This document shows positions 7,533-14,992 of a stretch of DNA of 35,943 nucleotides, in pieces (the first letter of the stretch is position 1; each line of letters opens with the position of its first letter). The stretch is from the NCBI RefSeq assembly GCF_000420505.1, contig NZ_ATVB01000016.1:1-35943 (forward strand), in the 5' to 3' direction. The DNA comes from Alloscardovia omnicolens DSM 21503. Its GTDB lineage: Bacteria; Actinomycetota; Actinomycetes; Actinomycetales; Bifidobacteriaceae. Under the pieces are notes generated by a model, which was given only the letters and a program-made list of their open reading frames with translations, did not search any database and was not told the origin of the DNA. Made by a program: the position numbers and the translations under genes.

Positions 7533-7899
7533 TCGTTTTTAATATGCGCGTTATTTTCATGGCAAAATCGAAATACGATAATGGCTTAATAATGTAATCG
7601 CTTGCTTGAACCTCATAACCTTGCACAGCGAATTGAGCAAGATGAGTAACAAAAACAAGAGCTACAGCATCATCGATACGACGAATTTGCGTAGCCGTTT
7701 CCATACCGTTAATACCCGGCATCTCTATGTCGAGAAAAATAACGTCGAATACGCCACGCTCATAGTTATGGAGTAAGTCACTTCCGCGAGTGAAGTCATA
7801 TGTTGATATAGAAGTTCCATACTCCGTGTTGTAGCGTTGAACATAAGCGCGCAAAAGAGAGCGAATTTCTGCATCGTCATCTACAAGAGCCAGCCTCAT
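7489..7899 (-). CDS. Response regulator receiver domain (AgrA/LytR type, split)
   Basis: This 136-residue receiver domain has the acidic pocket DDD at residues 7-9, the phosphoacceptor D57 in VIFLDIEMPGING, the switch threonine in VFVTHL and the lysine of DYIIKPLSYFDF. Full AgrA/LytR regulators are about 240 residues with a C-terminal LytTR domain. Here the frame ends soon after the linker, and the LytTR domain continues in the next frame. ATG 7899 has GAAAGGAA upstream. As written, the product would be a receiver without DNA-binding output. See the G5 tract at 7524-7528 for the probable cause (phase variation, mutation or sequencing error). Confidence 0.85.
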   Translation of the reverse strand: MRLALVDDDAEIRSLLRAYVQRYNTEYGTSISTYDFTRGSDLLHNYERGVFDVIFLDIEMPGINGMETATQIRRIDDAVALVFVTHLAQFAVQGYEVQASDYIIKPLSYFDFAMKITRILKTIEGENKYRSRHNYY

Positions 7900-7990
7900 T
7901 GCTTAGCAATTCCTTTCTTCTTTTCTCTTCTTTCAGTCTACGCGAAGTTGAGGGGTAAAACAGTGCTGTTTGCGTCAAAATTCGGTTGTG

Positions 7991-8007
7991 TACGTTCTTA
8001 CGTTTAG
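7991..8007 (+). promoter_or_regulatory. Possible LytTR-type direct repeat upstream of the GH3 gene
   Basis: TACGTTCTT (7991-7999) and TACGTTTAG (7999-8007) are tandem. The second fits the published LytTR half-site pattern [TA][AC][CA]GTTN[AG][TG] exactly; the first misses one position. The site lies in the 198-bp space between the divergent two-component genes and the GH3 gene. The spacing (8 bp) is shorter than in classical AgrA sites, so this is only a suggestion. Confidence 0.25.
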
Positions 8008-8097
8008 CGGCGAAAAAATAGGTTTTAGACTGAAAACACGCTGATTGCTGTAGGAAGTACTGCAGTAGTTTTTCGTGTATTTTTCAAAGGAGAGAAA

Positions 8098-11007
8098 ATG
8101 GTTAAGAAAACTCGGAAAGAAAGTAAAAAACCGTTATCGATAATAACTTCAGCAATAATGATTGCTATTGCAGCCGTGCTTTGCGTTGCTACGGTTATTG
8201 GTCATATGTATTCGCGACAATATGCAGATTTAATTTCTGTGTATTTTAATCAGCCTCAAACTAAAATTGTTTCAACAGGAGATAAGAATACACAACATTT
8301 TGCATCCTCTTATAAGAGCGACGCAGAGCGTGAGAAAGCACTGAAAGAATTTGGCTCTGATATTCTCCGTGAAGGTAGCACTTTATTGATTAATCAGAAA
8401 AATGCCTTACCATTAAAATCTTCAGCAAAAATCACTGTACTTGGTCAAAGTTTCGTTGACCCTGTATATGGAGGCGGCGGTGCCGGATCGATTGATGTAA
8501 AGAAAGCAATAAATTTTGAAACTGCTTTTGAACAGGCTGGTTTACAGGTTAATCCAACTGTTACTGAGTTTTATAAAACGGGAGCAGGTAAAGATTATCG
8601 TAAAACAGTTCCTGATGTTTTTGGTCGAGGAAAACTTGCGGTTAATGAAGTGCCAGTAAATCTCTATACCGATGAAGTGAAAAATTCTTTCGATGAGTAT
8701 AAAGATGCTGCTGTGGTTGTTATCGGTCGTACAGGAAGTGAAAGCTCTGACCTGTCAACGAAGACCTTGGAGTCTGGATCAACATATTTGCAGCTAGACA
8801 AAGACGAGCAAGAACTTCTTGATATGGCACGCAATAACTTCTCGACTGTTGTGGTTATTCTCAATACTCAAAATGCTGTGGAATTAGGGCCGCTTGTAGA
8901 GAAGAAAGTTGATGCAGCTCTTTGGGTAGGTGGTCTCGGTCAAACAGGCGCAATTGGAGTTGCGGATGTTCTTACAGGACAAACCAATCCTTCTGGACAT
9001 CTCCCAGACACCTATGCATATGATTCACAAAGTGCACCATCTATACACAACTTTGGACGTTATTCTATTGCTAATTCTCAGGTGGAGCGTGGAAATGCCT
9101 ATATTGCTTATCAAGAAGGAATTTATGTGGGCTATCGTTATTACGAAACACGTTATGAAGACGCTGTTTTAGGCAATGAAAAAGCTGGCGCATTCAATTA
9201 TGAGAAGCAAGTGCAGTTCCCATTTGGTTATGGCTTGTCATACACGAGTTTTGAATGGAGCAATTTCGCGCAATCTGAATCGAAAGATGGATACGATTTT
9301 AGTATTGACGTAAAAAATACGGGAAAAGTTGCGGGTAAGGATGTAGTTCAGCTGTATATGCAATCTCCATATACGGATTACGATAAGCGCAACCATATTG
9401 AGAAGTCAGCAGTGGAGCTTGTAGGTTACGCTAAGACTGCTGTGATAGAGCCAGGTAAGAGCGAAACTGTTAGTGTGCATGTGTCGAAAGAAGCAATGAA
9501 AAGCTACGATGCTTACGGCAAGGGCACATATATTGTGGATGCAGGAGATTTCTACTTTACTGCAGCAACCGATGCACATGCGGCTGTGAATAATATTTTG
9601 GCGACAAAATCGAAGAGTACAGCTGATGGTATGACTGCTGATGGTCGTAAAGAGTTTGTGGTTAAGAAAGTGCAGCAGAATTTTGATGACACGACATATG
9701 CAAAATCTGTGGTAACAGGACAACCAGTAGTTAACCAGTTTGCCGATGCCGACATAACAACATACGACTCTTCAGCGCAGTACCTTTCTCGTTCTGACTG
9801 GGAAGGAACGTGGTCACGCACATATGCAGATGGTTCATGGACAGCTCCAGATGATTTCGTGAAGGCACTAGAAATTGACACAACAGTAACTCAGCCGAAA
9901 GCTACACCGCGCACAGGTCAGATTGATAAATCCTTGGGCAAACTCAATATGGCAACATTAATGAAAACCGATTCTACGGATAAAGCTTGGACTGCTGCGA
10001 TTGAACAAATGAGCGTTCAAGAGCTTGATGAATTGGTTCGTATTGGCGGATATGCTACGAAATCCGTGGACTCTACCCAGTTGCCTGCAACTGTAGATAA
10101 GGATGGTCCAGCAGGAATTTCGAGCACTCTGGTAGGCGGAGAAAACGGTGTGGGGTATGCGCCTGAAGTGGTGGTTGCCGCTACATGGAATACAGATCTT
10201 GCACGTGACTTTGGTGAAGCCATTGGAGAGGATTCTATCGCTTTGAAGGTGGCAATCTGGTATGGAGCAGCAGCCAATATTCACCGCAGTCCTTATTCTG
10301 GTCGTAATTTCGAATACTTCTCGGAGGATCCTCACATTTCTGGAGCAATGAATGCTGCAATTGTGGCTGGCGCTCGCAGTAAAGGTGCAATAGCAACAGT
10401 GAAGCATTTCGCCCTCAATGACCAAGAAACGAATCGTACTGGTGGAGCGATGCTGGCAAATGAACAAAGCATTCGAGATTTGTATCTCAAGCCTTTTGAA
10501 ATGTCTGTGCGCGATGGTGGTGCTTTGGGCATGATGGCTTCTATGAATCGTATTGGAGCACGATGGACAGGTGGAAGCAAAGCATTGATGACCAACGTGC
10601 TGCGTGGCGAATGGGGTTTTGAAGGCTTCGTTGTTACGGATCAAGCATCTTACTCTGTTTTTGCTTACGAGGATTTGCGTGAAGGATTGGAAGCTGGAAC
10701 TGATTTATGGCTCAATACCGATGCTAAGTTATGGAAGCTTGACCAAGCGGATATGACTGATGGAGTAGTAGCACACATGCAGCGAGCCGCGAAGAATATT
10801 AGTTTTGCGATTTCCCGCTCTAACGCAATGAATGGGTTATCGAATGACTCTACTATTGTTCGGGTAACTCCGTTGTGGATGTGGGGTGTCTATGCTGTGG
10901 AAACTGTTGTGGCAGTTCTCTGCCTAGCTTTGCTCAGTGTAGCGGCACGTGATTTATATCGTCACGCTAGTGCTCGTAAGAAGGCGCGTAATAATGAAGA
11001 AGATTAA
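8098..11007 (+). CDS. Membrane-anchored, domain-permuted GH3 glycosidase
   Basis: This 969-residue protein has the glycoside hydrolase family 3 modules in swapped order. A transmembrane segment (about 15-37) is followed by the GH3 C-terminal alpha/beta-sandwich module (EGSTLLINQKNALPLKSS) and the fibronectin-III-like module (PFGYGLSYTSFEW and ELVGYAKT). The catalytic TIM-barrel module comes last, with VKHFALNDQETNR and the nucleophile Asp848 in WGFEGFVVTDQAS. A second transmembrane segment ends the protein (about 935-960). GH3 enzymes hydrolyse beta-linked sugars; permuted forms are known from Ruminococcus and related beta-glucosidases. The catalytic part should face outside, tethered at both ends. 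AAGGAGAG lies 6 nt before ATG 8098. The substrate is not evident. It is divergent from the AgrC/AgrA-like system, which may control it. Confidence 0.85.
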   Translation: MVKKTRKESKKPLSIITSAIMIAIAAVLCVATVIGHMYSRQYADLISVYFNQPQTKIVSTGDKNTQHFASSYKSDAEREKALKEFGSDILREGSTLLINQKNALPLKSSAKITVLGQSFVDPVYGGGGAGSIDVKKAINFETAFEQAGLQVNPTVTEFYKTGAGKDYRKTVPDVFGRGKLAVNEVPVNLYTDEVKNSFDEYKDAAVVVIGRTGSESSDLSTKTLESGSTYLQLDKDEQELLDMARNNFSTVVVILNTQNAVELGPLVEKKVDAALWVGGLGQTGAIGVADVLTGQTNPSGHLPDTYAYDSQSAPSIHNFGRYSIANSQVERGNAYIAYQEGIYVGYRYYETRYEDAVLGNEKAGAFNYEKQVQFPFGYGLSYTSFEWSNFAQSESKDGYDFSIDVKNTGKVAGKDVVQLYMQSPYTDYDKRNHIEKSAVELVGYAKTAVIEPGKSETVSVHVSKEAMKSYDAYGKGTYIVDAGDFYFTAATDAHAAVNNILATKSKSTADGMTADGRKEFVVKKVQQNFDDTTYAKSVVTGQPVVNQFADADITTYDSSAQYLSRSDWEGTWSRTYADGSWTAPDDFVKALEIDTTVTQPKATPRTGQIDKSLGKLNMATLMKTDSTDKAWTAAIEQMSVQELDELVRIGGYATKSVDSTQLPATVDKDGPAGISSTLVGGENGVGYAPEVVVAATWNTDLARDFGEAIGEDSIALKVAIWYGAAANIHRSPYSGRNFEYFSEDPHISGAMNAAIVAGARSKGAIATVKHFALNDQETNRTGGAMLANEQSIRDLYLKPFEMSVRDGGALGMMASMNRIGARWTGGSKALMTNVLRGEWGFEGFVVTDQASYSVFAYEDLREGLEAGTDLWLNTDAKLWKLDQADMTDGVVAHMQRAAKNISFAISRSNAMNGLSNDSTIVRVTPLWMWGVYAVETVVAVLCLALLSVAARDLYRHASARKKARNNEED

Positions 11008-11253
11008 GGATTAATGGTTTTATAAGATTTCTTTGTGAATCCAAGCCTTATGTCTTTCTATAACCTAGCGTGTGATTGTTAAGTTGGGGCTGGTGTGCTT
11101 TTGGTTGGGCATGCCAGCTTTAACTTTTCGACTTTGCTGGTTCTTCGGTTTTTTAGGGGTTTGTGTAGGTTGCAGGTGTCTGAAAGTTGTGAGCGCACAA
11201 CGCTAACAATGCTTGCGGTCATCGTTGAGAGTGTTTTCAGTCTTCGTGCTGTG

Positions 11254-11364
11254 CGTGAATCGTGGACTGCTAGAGCAAGTCATGTTTCGCGTTGTGTTTT
11301 ACCCCTGTGAACATGATTAGAACACTCGTGAATCATGGAACGCTCTACCAAGTCACGCTTCACG
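11254..11364. repeat. 38-bp imperfect direct repeat
   Basis: The copies at 11254-11291 and 11327-11364 start with CGTGAATC, share CAAGTCA in the same register and agree at 29 of 38 positions without gaps (counted by hand). The copies are 73 bp apart, start to start. Function is unknown. Confidence 0.5.
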
Positions 11365-11533
11365 AACCACCATAGGGCTCCTACACACCGCAATAATAAC
11401 CAGATAAGCCAAACCAAAACCCCACGAAAACCCCCAAAAGTCACTTTGCTGGTTTTATAGGTTTTGTTTTGGGTGAGGGGGATGCTTTGCGTTATGATTT
11501 TGCGAGCTTGGTTGCAGATTGTATTCATAGATA

Positions 11534-11576
11534 CACTTGTTATGTCACTTTCCGCTTAAAAGTGGCATAACAAGTG
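11534..11576. repeat. 18-bp near-perfect hairpin
   Basis: Arm CACTTGTTATGTCACTTT (11534-11551) pairs with AAAGTGGCATAACAAGTG (11559-11576), with one G-U, around a 7-nt loop. It lies downstream of both convergent genes. Neither strand has a clean T-tract after the stem, so it is an atypical terminator at best. It stops 27 bp before parS. Confidence 0.6.
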
Positions 11577-11603
11577 CGTCACTCTTCATATTTCGTATAT
11601 GCG

Positions 11604-11619
11604 TGTTCCACGTGAAACA
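11604..11619. other. parS centromere site for ParB
   Basis: TGTTCCACGTGAAACA differs at one position from the palindromic parS consensus TGTTTCACGTGAAACA, and natural parS sites accept this variant. ParB/Spo0J binds such sites and spreads to load the chromosome segregation machinery. They cluster near the replication origin in most bacteria. It is in non-coding DNA between convergent genes. I noticed no second full match in the window, though I could not search exhaustively. Confidence 0.8.
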
Positions 11620-11715
11620 CTGCTGAGAAGATGCTCACAATAATGTAAGGCTCGGTTACCGCGCGATATGCACAGCAACTGAGCCTGGACAATTGGTGGA
11701 GTGAGGCGTTAGAAA

Positions 11716-12912
11716 CTATGCCAAGTTTTCAGAAGCAATCTTCGCACCCTGAGCCAAGGATTCCAGCTTTGCCCAACCAATATGGGAGTGAATACGTCCA
11801 CCCATACCGCAGTCGGTAGAAGCAACAACGCGGTCAGCACCCACGATAGAAGCAAAACGTTCAATGCGTTCTGCCACGAGTTCAGGATGCTCCACAATAT
11901 TTGTAGAGTGGCTAACAACACCAGGAATCAAGTACTTCTCAGCAGGAAGCTCAATATCCTTCCAAATCTTCCATTCGTGTTCATGGCGTGCATTAGCTGC
12001 CTCGAAAGTCAAACCGTTAGCGTTAACGGACAAAGCCAAATCCACAATCTTCTTGAACTCCAAATCTGTGGAGTGTGGGCCATGCCATGAACCCCAGCAT
12101 ACGTGATAACGCACGAGAGCAGGGTCAATGCCTTCCAAAGCGGAGTTCAAAGCCTCAATGCGCACACGAGAGAATTCACGGTAAGCATCTAAATCAGGTT
12201 CAACCTTGAACTGATCCCAAGACTCAGTCAAATCTGGAGCATCAATCTGTACTGTTAAACCAGCATCGGTAATAGCCTTGTATTCTTCGCGCAAAGCCTT
12301 AGCCCAAGCCCATACGGATTCTTCATCATTATCATAGTAGGCATTACCTACGCGGGCTGCAGAAGCAGGGGATACGCTGGCAATAAAACCATCAGAAACA
12401 GGCTTACCTGCCTTCTCTAAAGCGGCCTTCAGTGCGTTAATATCGCGCTGAACAGTTTCCTGACCTGTATACTTAATCTCGCCAGTAACGGTTGGGAACA
12501 CAACACTTTGCCCATCGGCAATATGAATGCCTGAGGTTGGGTCAGAATAAGCATCTGCAAACTTAACCCAGTCGCGGCGGTCAGTAAATGCATCTAACTC
12601 GAGCTTGCCTTCAGGAGTCGGCTTATGTGCAGGTGGATTATCAAGAACTTCCAAACCGCTAAAACGCTGGAAAGAGTAGCTCCACCAAGCGCCGTAATCT
12701 ACCTTGGTAGTCATGGCATGACCATACTCACCATCGTTCACAATATCGATGCCGATATTCTTCTGCTTTTCAACCACCTGATTTGTTTCATCAGTAACAA
12801 TCTGAGCAAATTGCTCGTCGCTCAGCTCGCCCTGCGCATGTGCTTCATTAGCAGCAAGCAGGCTGTCGGTACGTGGAAGCGATCCAACGTGAGTAGTACG
12901 AATACGTGCCAT
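11716..12912 (-). CDS. Cobalamin-independent methionine synthase II family protein (MetE core-like)
   Basis: This 398-residue protein corresponds to the C-terminal catalytic half of MetE (typical length of the short YxjG/core-MetE family, not the 750-residue MetE). It begins with the family's RTTHVGSLPRT. Zinc/thiol ligands are visible: H270 and C272 in YHVCWGSWHGPHS, probably E304 in LTFEAANARH, and C368 in STDCGMGG. It would transfer a methyl group to homocysteine or a related thiol. Short members lack the N-terminal folate-binding half, so the methyl donor is uncertain. SD GAGGGGAG precedes ATG 12912 by 6 nt. It is monocistronic: the next gene upstream ends at 13259 with a terminator between. 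Confidence 0.85.
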   Translation of the reverse strand: MARIRTTHVGSLPRTDSLLAANEAHAQGELSDEQFAQIVTDETNQVVEKQKNIGIDIVNDGEYGHAMTTKVDYGAWWSYSFQRFSGLEVLDNPPAHKPTPEGKLELDAFTDRRDWVKFADAYSDPTSGIHIADGQSVVFPTVTGEIKYTGQETVQRDINALKAALEKAGKPVSDGFIASVSPASAARVGNAYYDNDEESVWAWAKALREEYKAITDAGLTVQIDAPDLTESWDQFKVEPDLDAYREFSRVRIEALNSALEGIDPALVRYHVCWGSWHGPHSTDLEFKKIVDLALSVNANGLTFEAANARHEHEWKIWKDIELPAEKYLIPGVVSHSTNIVEHPELVAERIERFASIVGADRVVASTDCGMGGRIHSHIGWAKLESLAQGAKIASENLA

Positions 12913-13164
12913 GTTTTTCTCCCCTCGAGAAGTAGAACGGATGCAATGTTCTTCATTTTAAGGCAGAGTAGAGTAAAACGAAGTAGTTTTAGCAAAGTAA
13001 GGTATAGCTGAAACTTATAACGCGCGTGATAATTGCGTATTCTATGATGTTTAATGTATTTTCAGCGAAGCGAAACAAGCTAAGCAAAACAAGCGAAACC
13101 AAACAGTAGAGCAAAGCGTCAAACCGCGAAAGCGCCTGTCGGCGCGCAGGCCGCTCGCAGCGGC

Positions 13165-13185
13165 AAAAAATGAAGCCCGGGGCTT
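13165..13185 (-). terminator. Probable terminator of the ppk1-mutT1-hypothetical operon
   Basis: On the minus strand AAGCC, loop CCG and GGCTT (13185-13173) are followed by CATTTTTT, the T6 covering 13170-13165. The stem is short, but the T-run position is right. Two further stems follow downstream: GCCGCT/AGCGGC around 13150-13164, and GCCTG/CAGGC around 13134-13151. They make a GC-rich patch that is unusual for this window. Confidence 0.4.
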
Positions 13186-13258
13186 AAGCACGGCTTGACG
13201 CGACTTATATTGTAACGTGTTGAGGGCTCGCGACACAAGTTAAGCAGTCAGAGAAAAC

Positions 13259-13939
13259 TTAATGAAGTTCGCCGCTTCTCCACAGTTTCGCGCCCTGAGC
13301 AAATTCTTTTGCTGTGCCCGCTAAATGTTTCGCGTTCTTTATAACCGCAGTGCGATGTGTTCCAGGAGCTAGCTGTGAGGCGCGTTCAAACAAAGCACGC
13401 GTTACTACGCCACAGAAGGTAGATGATCTTTCTAAAGCGATAGAAAGATCACCGGTAAAAGCGCCAGACAGAATAGAATCAGCAGTTCGCGCTATATCCG
13501 AGGCTTCCGGTGAAATATTAACGCCGGTAATAGCGCTGGCAGCGGTGGGTGGAAGCTCGACTTCGGTCCATAAAACAGCTAAAGACTTCTGATTGCGCTG
13601 CATCCACGTGCGCATGGTGTACAAGCGCCACAGAATTCCTGGTAAAGATTCAGCTTCTGAGTTTGCCCATAATTCTGCAATAGTATCCACACCCTCGGTA
13701 TCTACGAGAGTAATAACGCGTTGCACAATCTGTTCATCTTGAGTATGGCGAACACGGTCGAGCAGAGCTTCGGCAGTGGAATGTGCTAGCTCACGCAGTG
13801 CCTGCGGATCGGCTCCGCCAGCCATATGGTCGATGAGTGCTTGATTGAGCTGCATCGGCCGTGAAAAACGTTGCGCTCCGCTACGATGTGCTGCAAAAGC
13901 AGTACCTGCATGAGAAATTCCGGTTGAATTAGAAGACAA
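13259..13939 (-). CDS. Conserved hypothetical protein of the ppk operon
   Basis: This 226-residue soluble, mostly helical protein has no signal peptide or TM segment. It is probably a lineage-conserved actinobacterial family: the block from ALLDRVRHTQDE through DTEGVDTIAELWANSEAESL to PGILWRLYTMRTWM looks like a conserved core. No catalytic motif is recognisable. The frame starts at TTG 13939, overlapping the MutT1 stop by 11 nt, which suggests translational coupling. The next in-frame ATG (MQLNQALIDHM) would remove about 28 residues and is an alternative. It is the third gene of the transcript ppk1-mutT1-this gene, so a link to polyphosphate or nucleotide stress is possible, but unproven. 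Confidence 0.7.
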   Translation of the reverse strand: MSSNSTGISHAGTAFAAHRSGAQRFSRPMQLNQALIDHMAGGADPQALRELAHSTAEALLDRVRHTQDEQIVQRVITLVDTEGVDTIAELWANSEAESLPGILWRLYTMRTWMQRNQKSLAVLWTEVELPPTAASAITGVNISPEASDIARTADSILSGAFTGDLSIALERSSTFCGVVTRALFERASQLAPGTHRTAVIKNAKHLAGTAKEFAQGAKLWRSGELH

Positions 13940-14987
13940 TAGGTTCTACTTTCTGGACGCTTGTAACAGTGCAAGGATTTGATTCTATGGTAAGAGCTAT
14001 TGCTTGTCCAGGAGCTAAAGCTTTCTTACCGCGTAAAATTTGTATAAGTTCGCGCGAAACTGTTGGATCTGCTGCTAGAGGAGAGAAAAAATCTGCTGTA
14101 CTGCTCAAATGCTGCTTGGCAACAATAAGAGCTGCGCAAGGCAAAGATGACTGCATGATATTTTCCATAGTCTGTTCCAACTGCGATACAAAAGGATTGT
14201 GTTCAGTTGCATTACTTCCGCGATGGCTATGTTTAGAAGCAGATTCATCAGCGTGACTTAAAGCTCGCACTGGAAGATGAGTGAGATTATGCCACGGCTC
14301 TGCTGTGCGCTGGCATGCAACCGTAGTATCTGTATATATTTCGTGAGGCATATAGCAACTTAACTCTGTGACAAGAGCATGTGCTTGAGCAGCTCCCAGA
14401 GGAGAGAGCGGACGAGATGGCGACGAGCCGCCCCATTTTTTCTTCGATATGGCGCTTGCTTGGCGAGCAATAATAAGCGTGCAGCTATGCTGTTGATGCG
14501 CTGAAACGCGGCGAGAAAAATCAAGTAAAATATTTTTATCGTCTGCTCGCGTCAGTAAATTTAATGCATCATCAATACTGAGCCAGCGTATCTCATCTGT
14601 TTCGTTGACGGTACGATGGATTATCTGACCAAAGCTCGCTGAACGCGCGTTGAGCATATGCTCAGGAATATCGCGAGCTATCCAATAACTGACATATTTC
14701 TTTACGCCTGTGCGAGCTTTTTTGTTTGAGATCACGGCATCAGAATTATCAGCACCTAGAACATACGATATACGCGCCAAAGGTGCTTCAAGAACAATAT
14801 GAACACCTGTTTCCTCAGCAGTTTCACGCACAGCAGCATGAATTAAAGATTCATCAGCGTCGAGCTTCCCCTTAGGAAAACTCCAATCGTTATAGCGCGG
14901 ACGATGAATAACGCATACGCGCAATTGACCGAACTCGGTAGTGCGATAGACCACCGAGCCAGCCGCTTGAATACTTCGTGATGCCAT
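13929..14987 (-). CDS. MutT1-type NUDIX hydrolase with a degenerate histidine-phosphatase domain
   Basis: This 352-residue, two-domain protein resembles mycobacterial MutT1. The N-terminal NUDIX domain (about 5-145) carries the complete box G40-x5-E46-x7-R54-E55-x2-E58-E59-x-G61-V62, so pyrophosphohydrolase activity on oxidised or unusual nucleotides is expected. The C-terminal part (about 168-345) aligns with a SixA/phosphoglycerate-mutase fold (LIIARQASA, RPLSPLGAAQA, IYTDTTVACQRTAEPW), but the catalytic RHG-type His is replaced: R175-Q176-A177. The usual second His region reads LIVAKQHLSS, also without the expected VxH. The phosphatase half is therefore probably inactive or structural. The gene starts 5 nt after ppk1, so the two are co-transcribed. 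Confidence 0.85.
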   Translation of the reverse strand: MASRSIQAAGSVVYRTTEFGQLRVCVIHRPRYNDWSFPKGKLDADESLIHAAVRETAEETGVHIVLEAPLARISYVLGADNSDAVISNKKARTGVKKYVSYWIARDIPEHMLNARSASFGQIIHRTVNETDEIRWLSIDDALNLLTRADDKNILLDFSRRVSAHQQHSCTLIIARQASAISKKKWGGSSPSRPLSPLGAAQAHALVTELSCYMPHEIYTDTTVACQRTAEPWHNLTHLPVRALSHADESASKHSHRGSNATEHNPFVSQLEQTMENIMQSSLPCAALIVAKQHLSSTADFFSPLAADPTVSRELIQILRGKKALAPGQAIALTIESNPCTVTSVQKVEPIVF

Positions 14988-14992
14988 ATTGT

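Larger units (their letters stand above)
11008..11715. other. 700-bp gene-free region between the GH3 and MetE-like genes
   Basis: The two flanking genes converge here. Open frames in the region look accidental (biased composition, no ribosome sites). It contains a 38-bp imperfect direct repeat (11254-11291 and 11327-11364), A/C-rich runs whose complement has four G-runs (11409-11435), an 18-bp hairpin (11534-11576) and a parS site (11604-11619). Confidence 0.6.

Noticed and set aside
10017-10644. Long antisense frames inside the GH3 gene
   Set aside because: The sense frame has full GH3 motifs; the antisense frames have no ribosome sites and no recognisable domains.
11280-11528. 82-codon minus-strand frame between GH3 and the MetE-like gene
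   Set aside because: Low-complexity W/L/R composition without homology that I can recognise; it overlaps the G-run cluster and direct repeat.
13051-13236. 61-codon frame on the minus strand after the ppk operon
   Set aside because: No ribosome site, unusual composition, and it covers the hairpin cluster and terminator.
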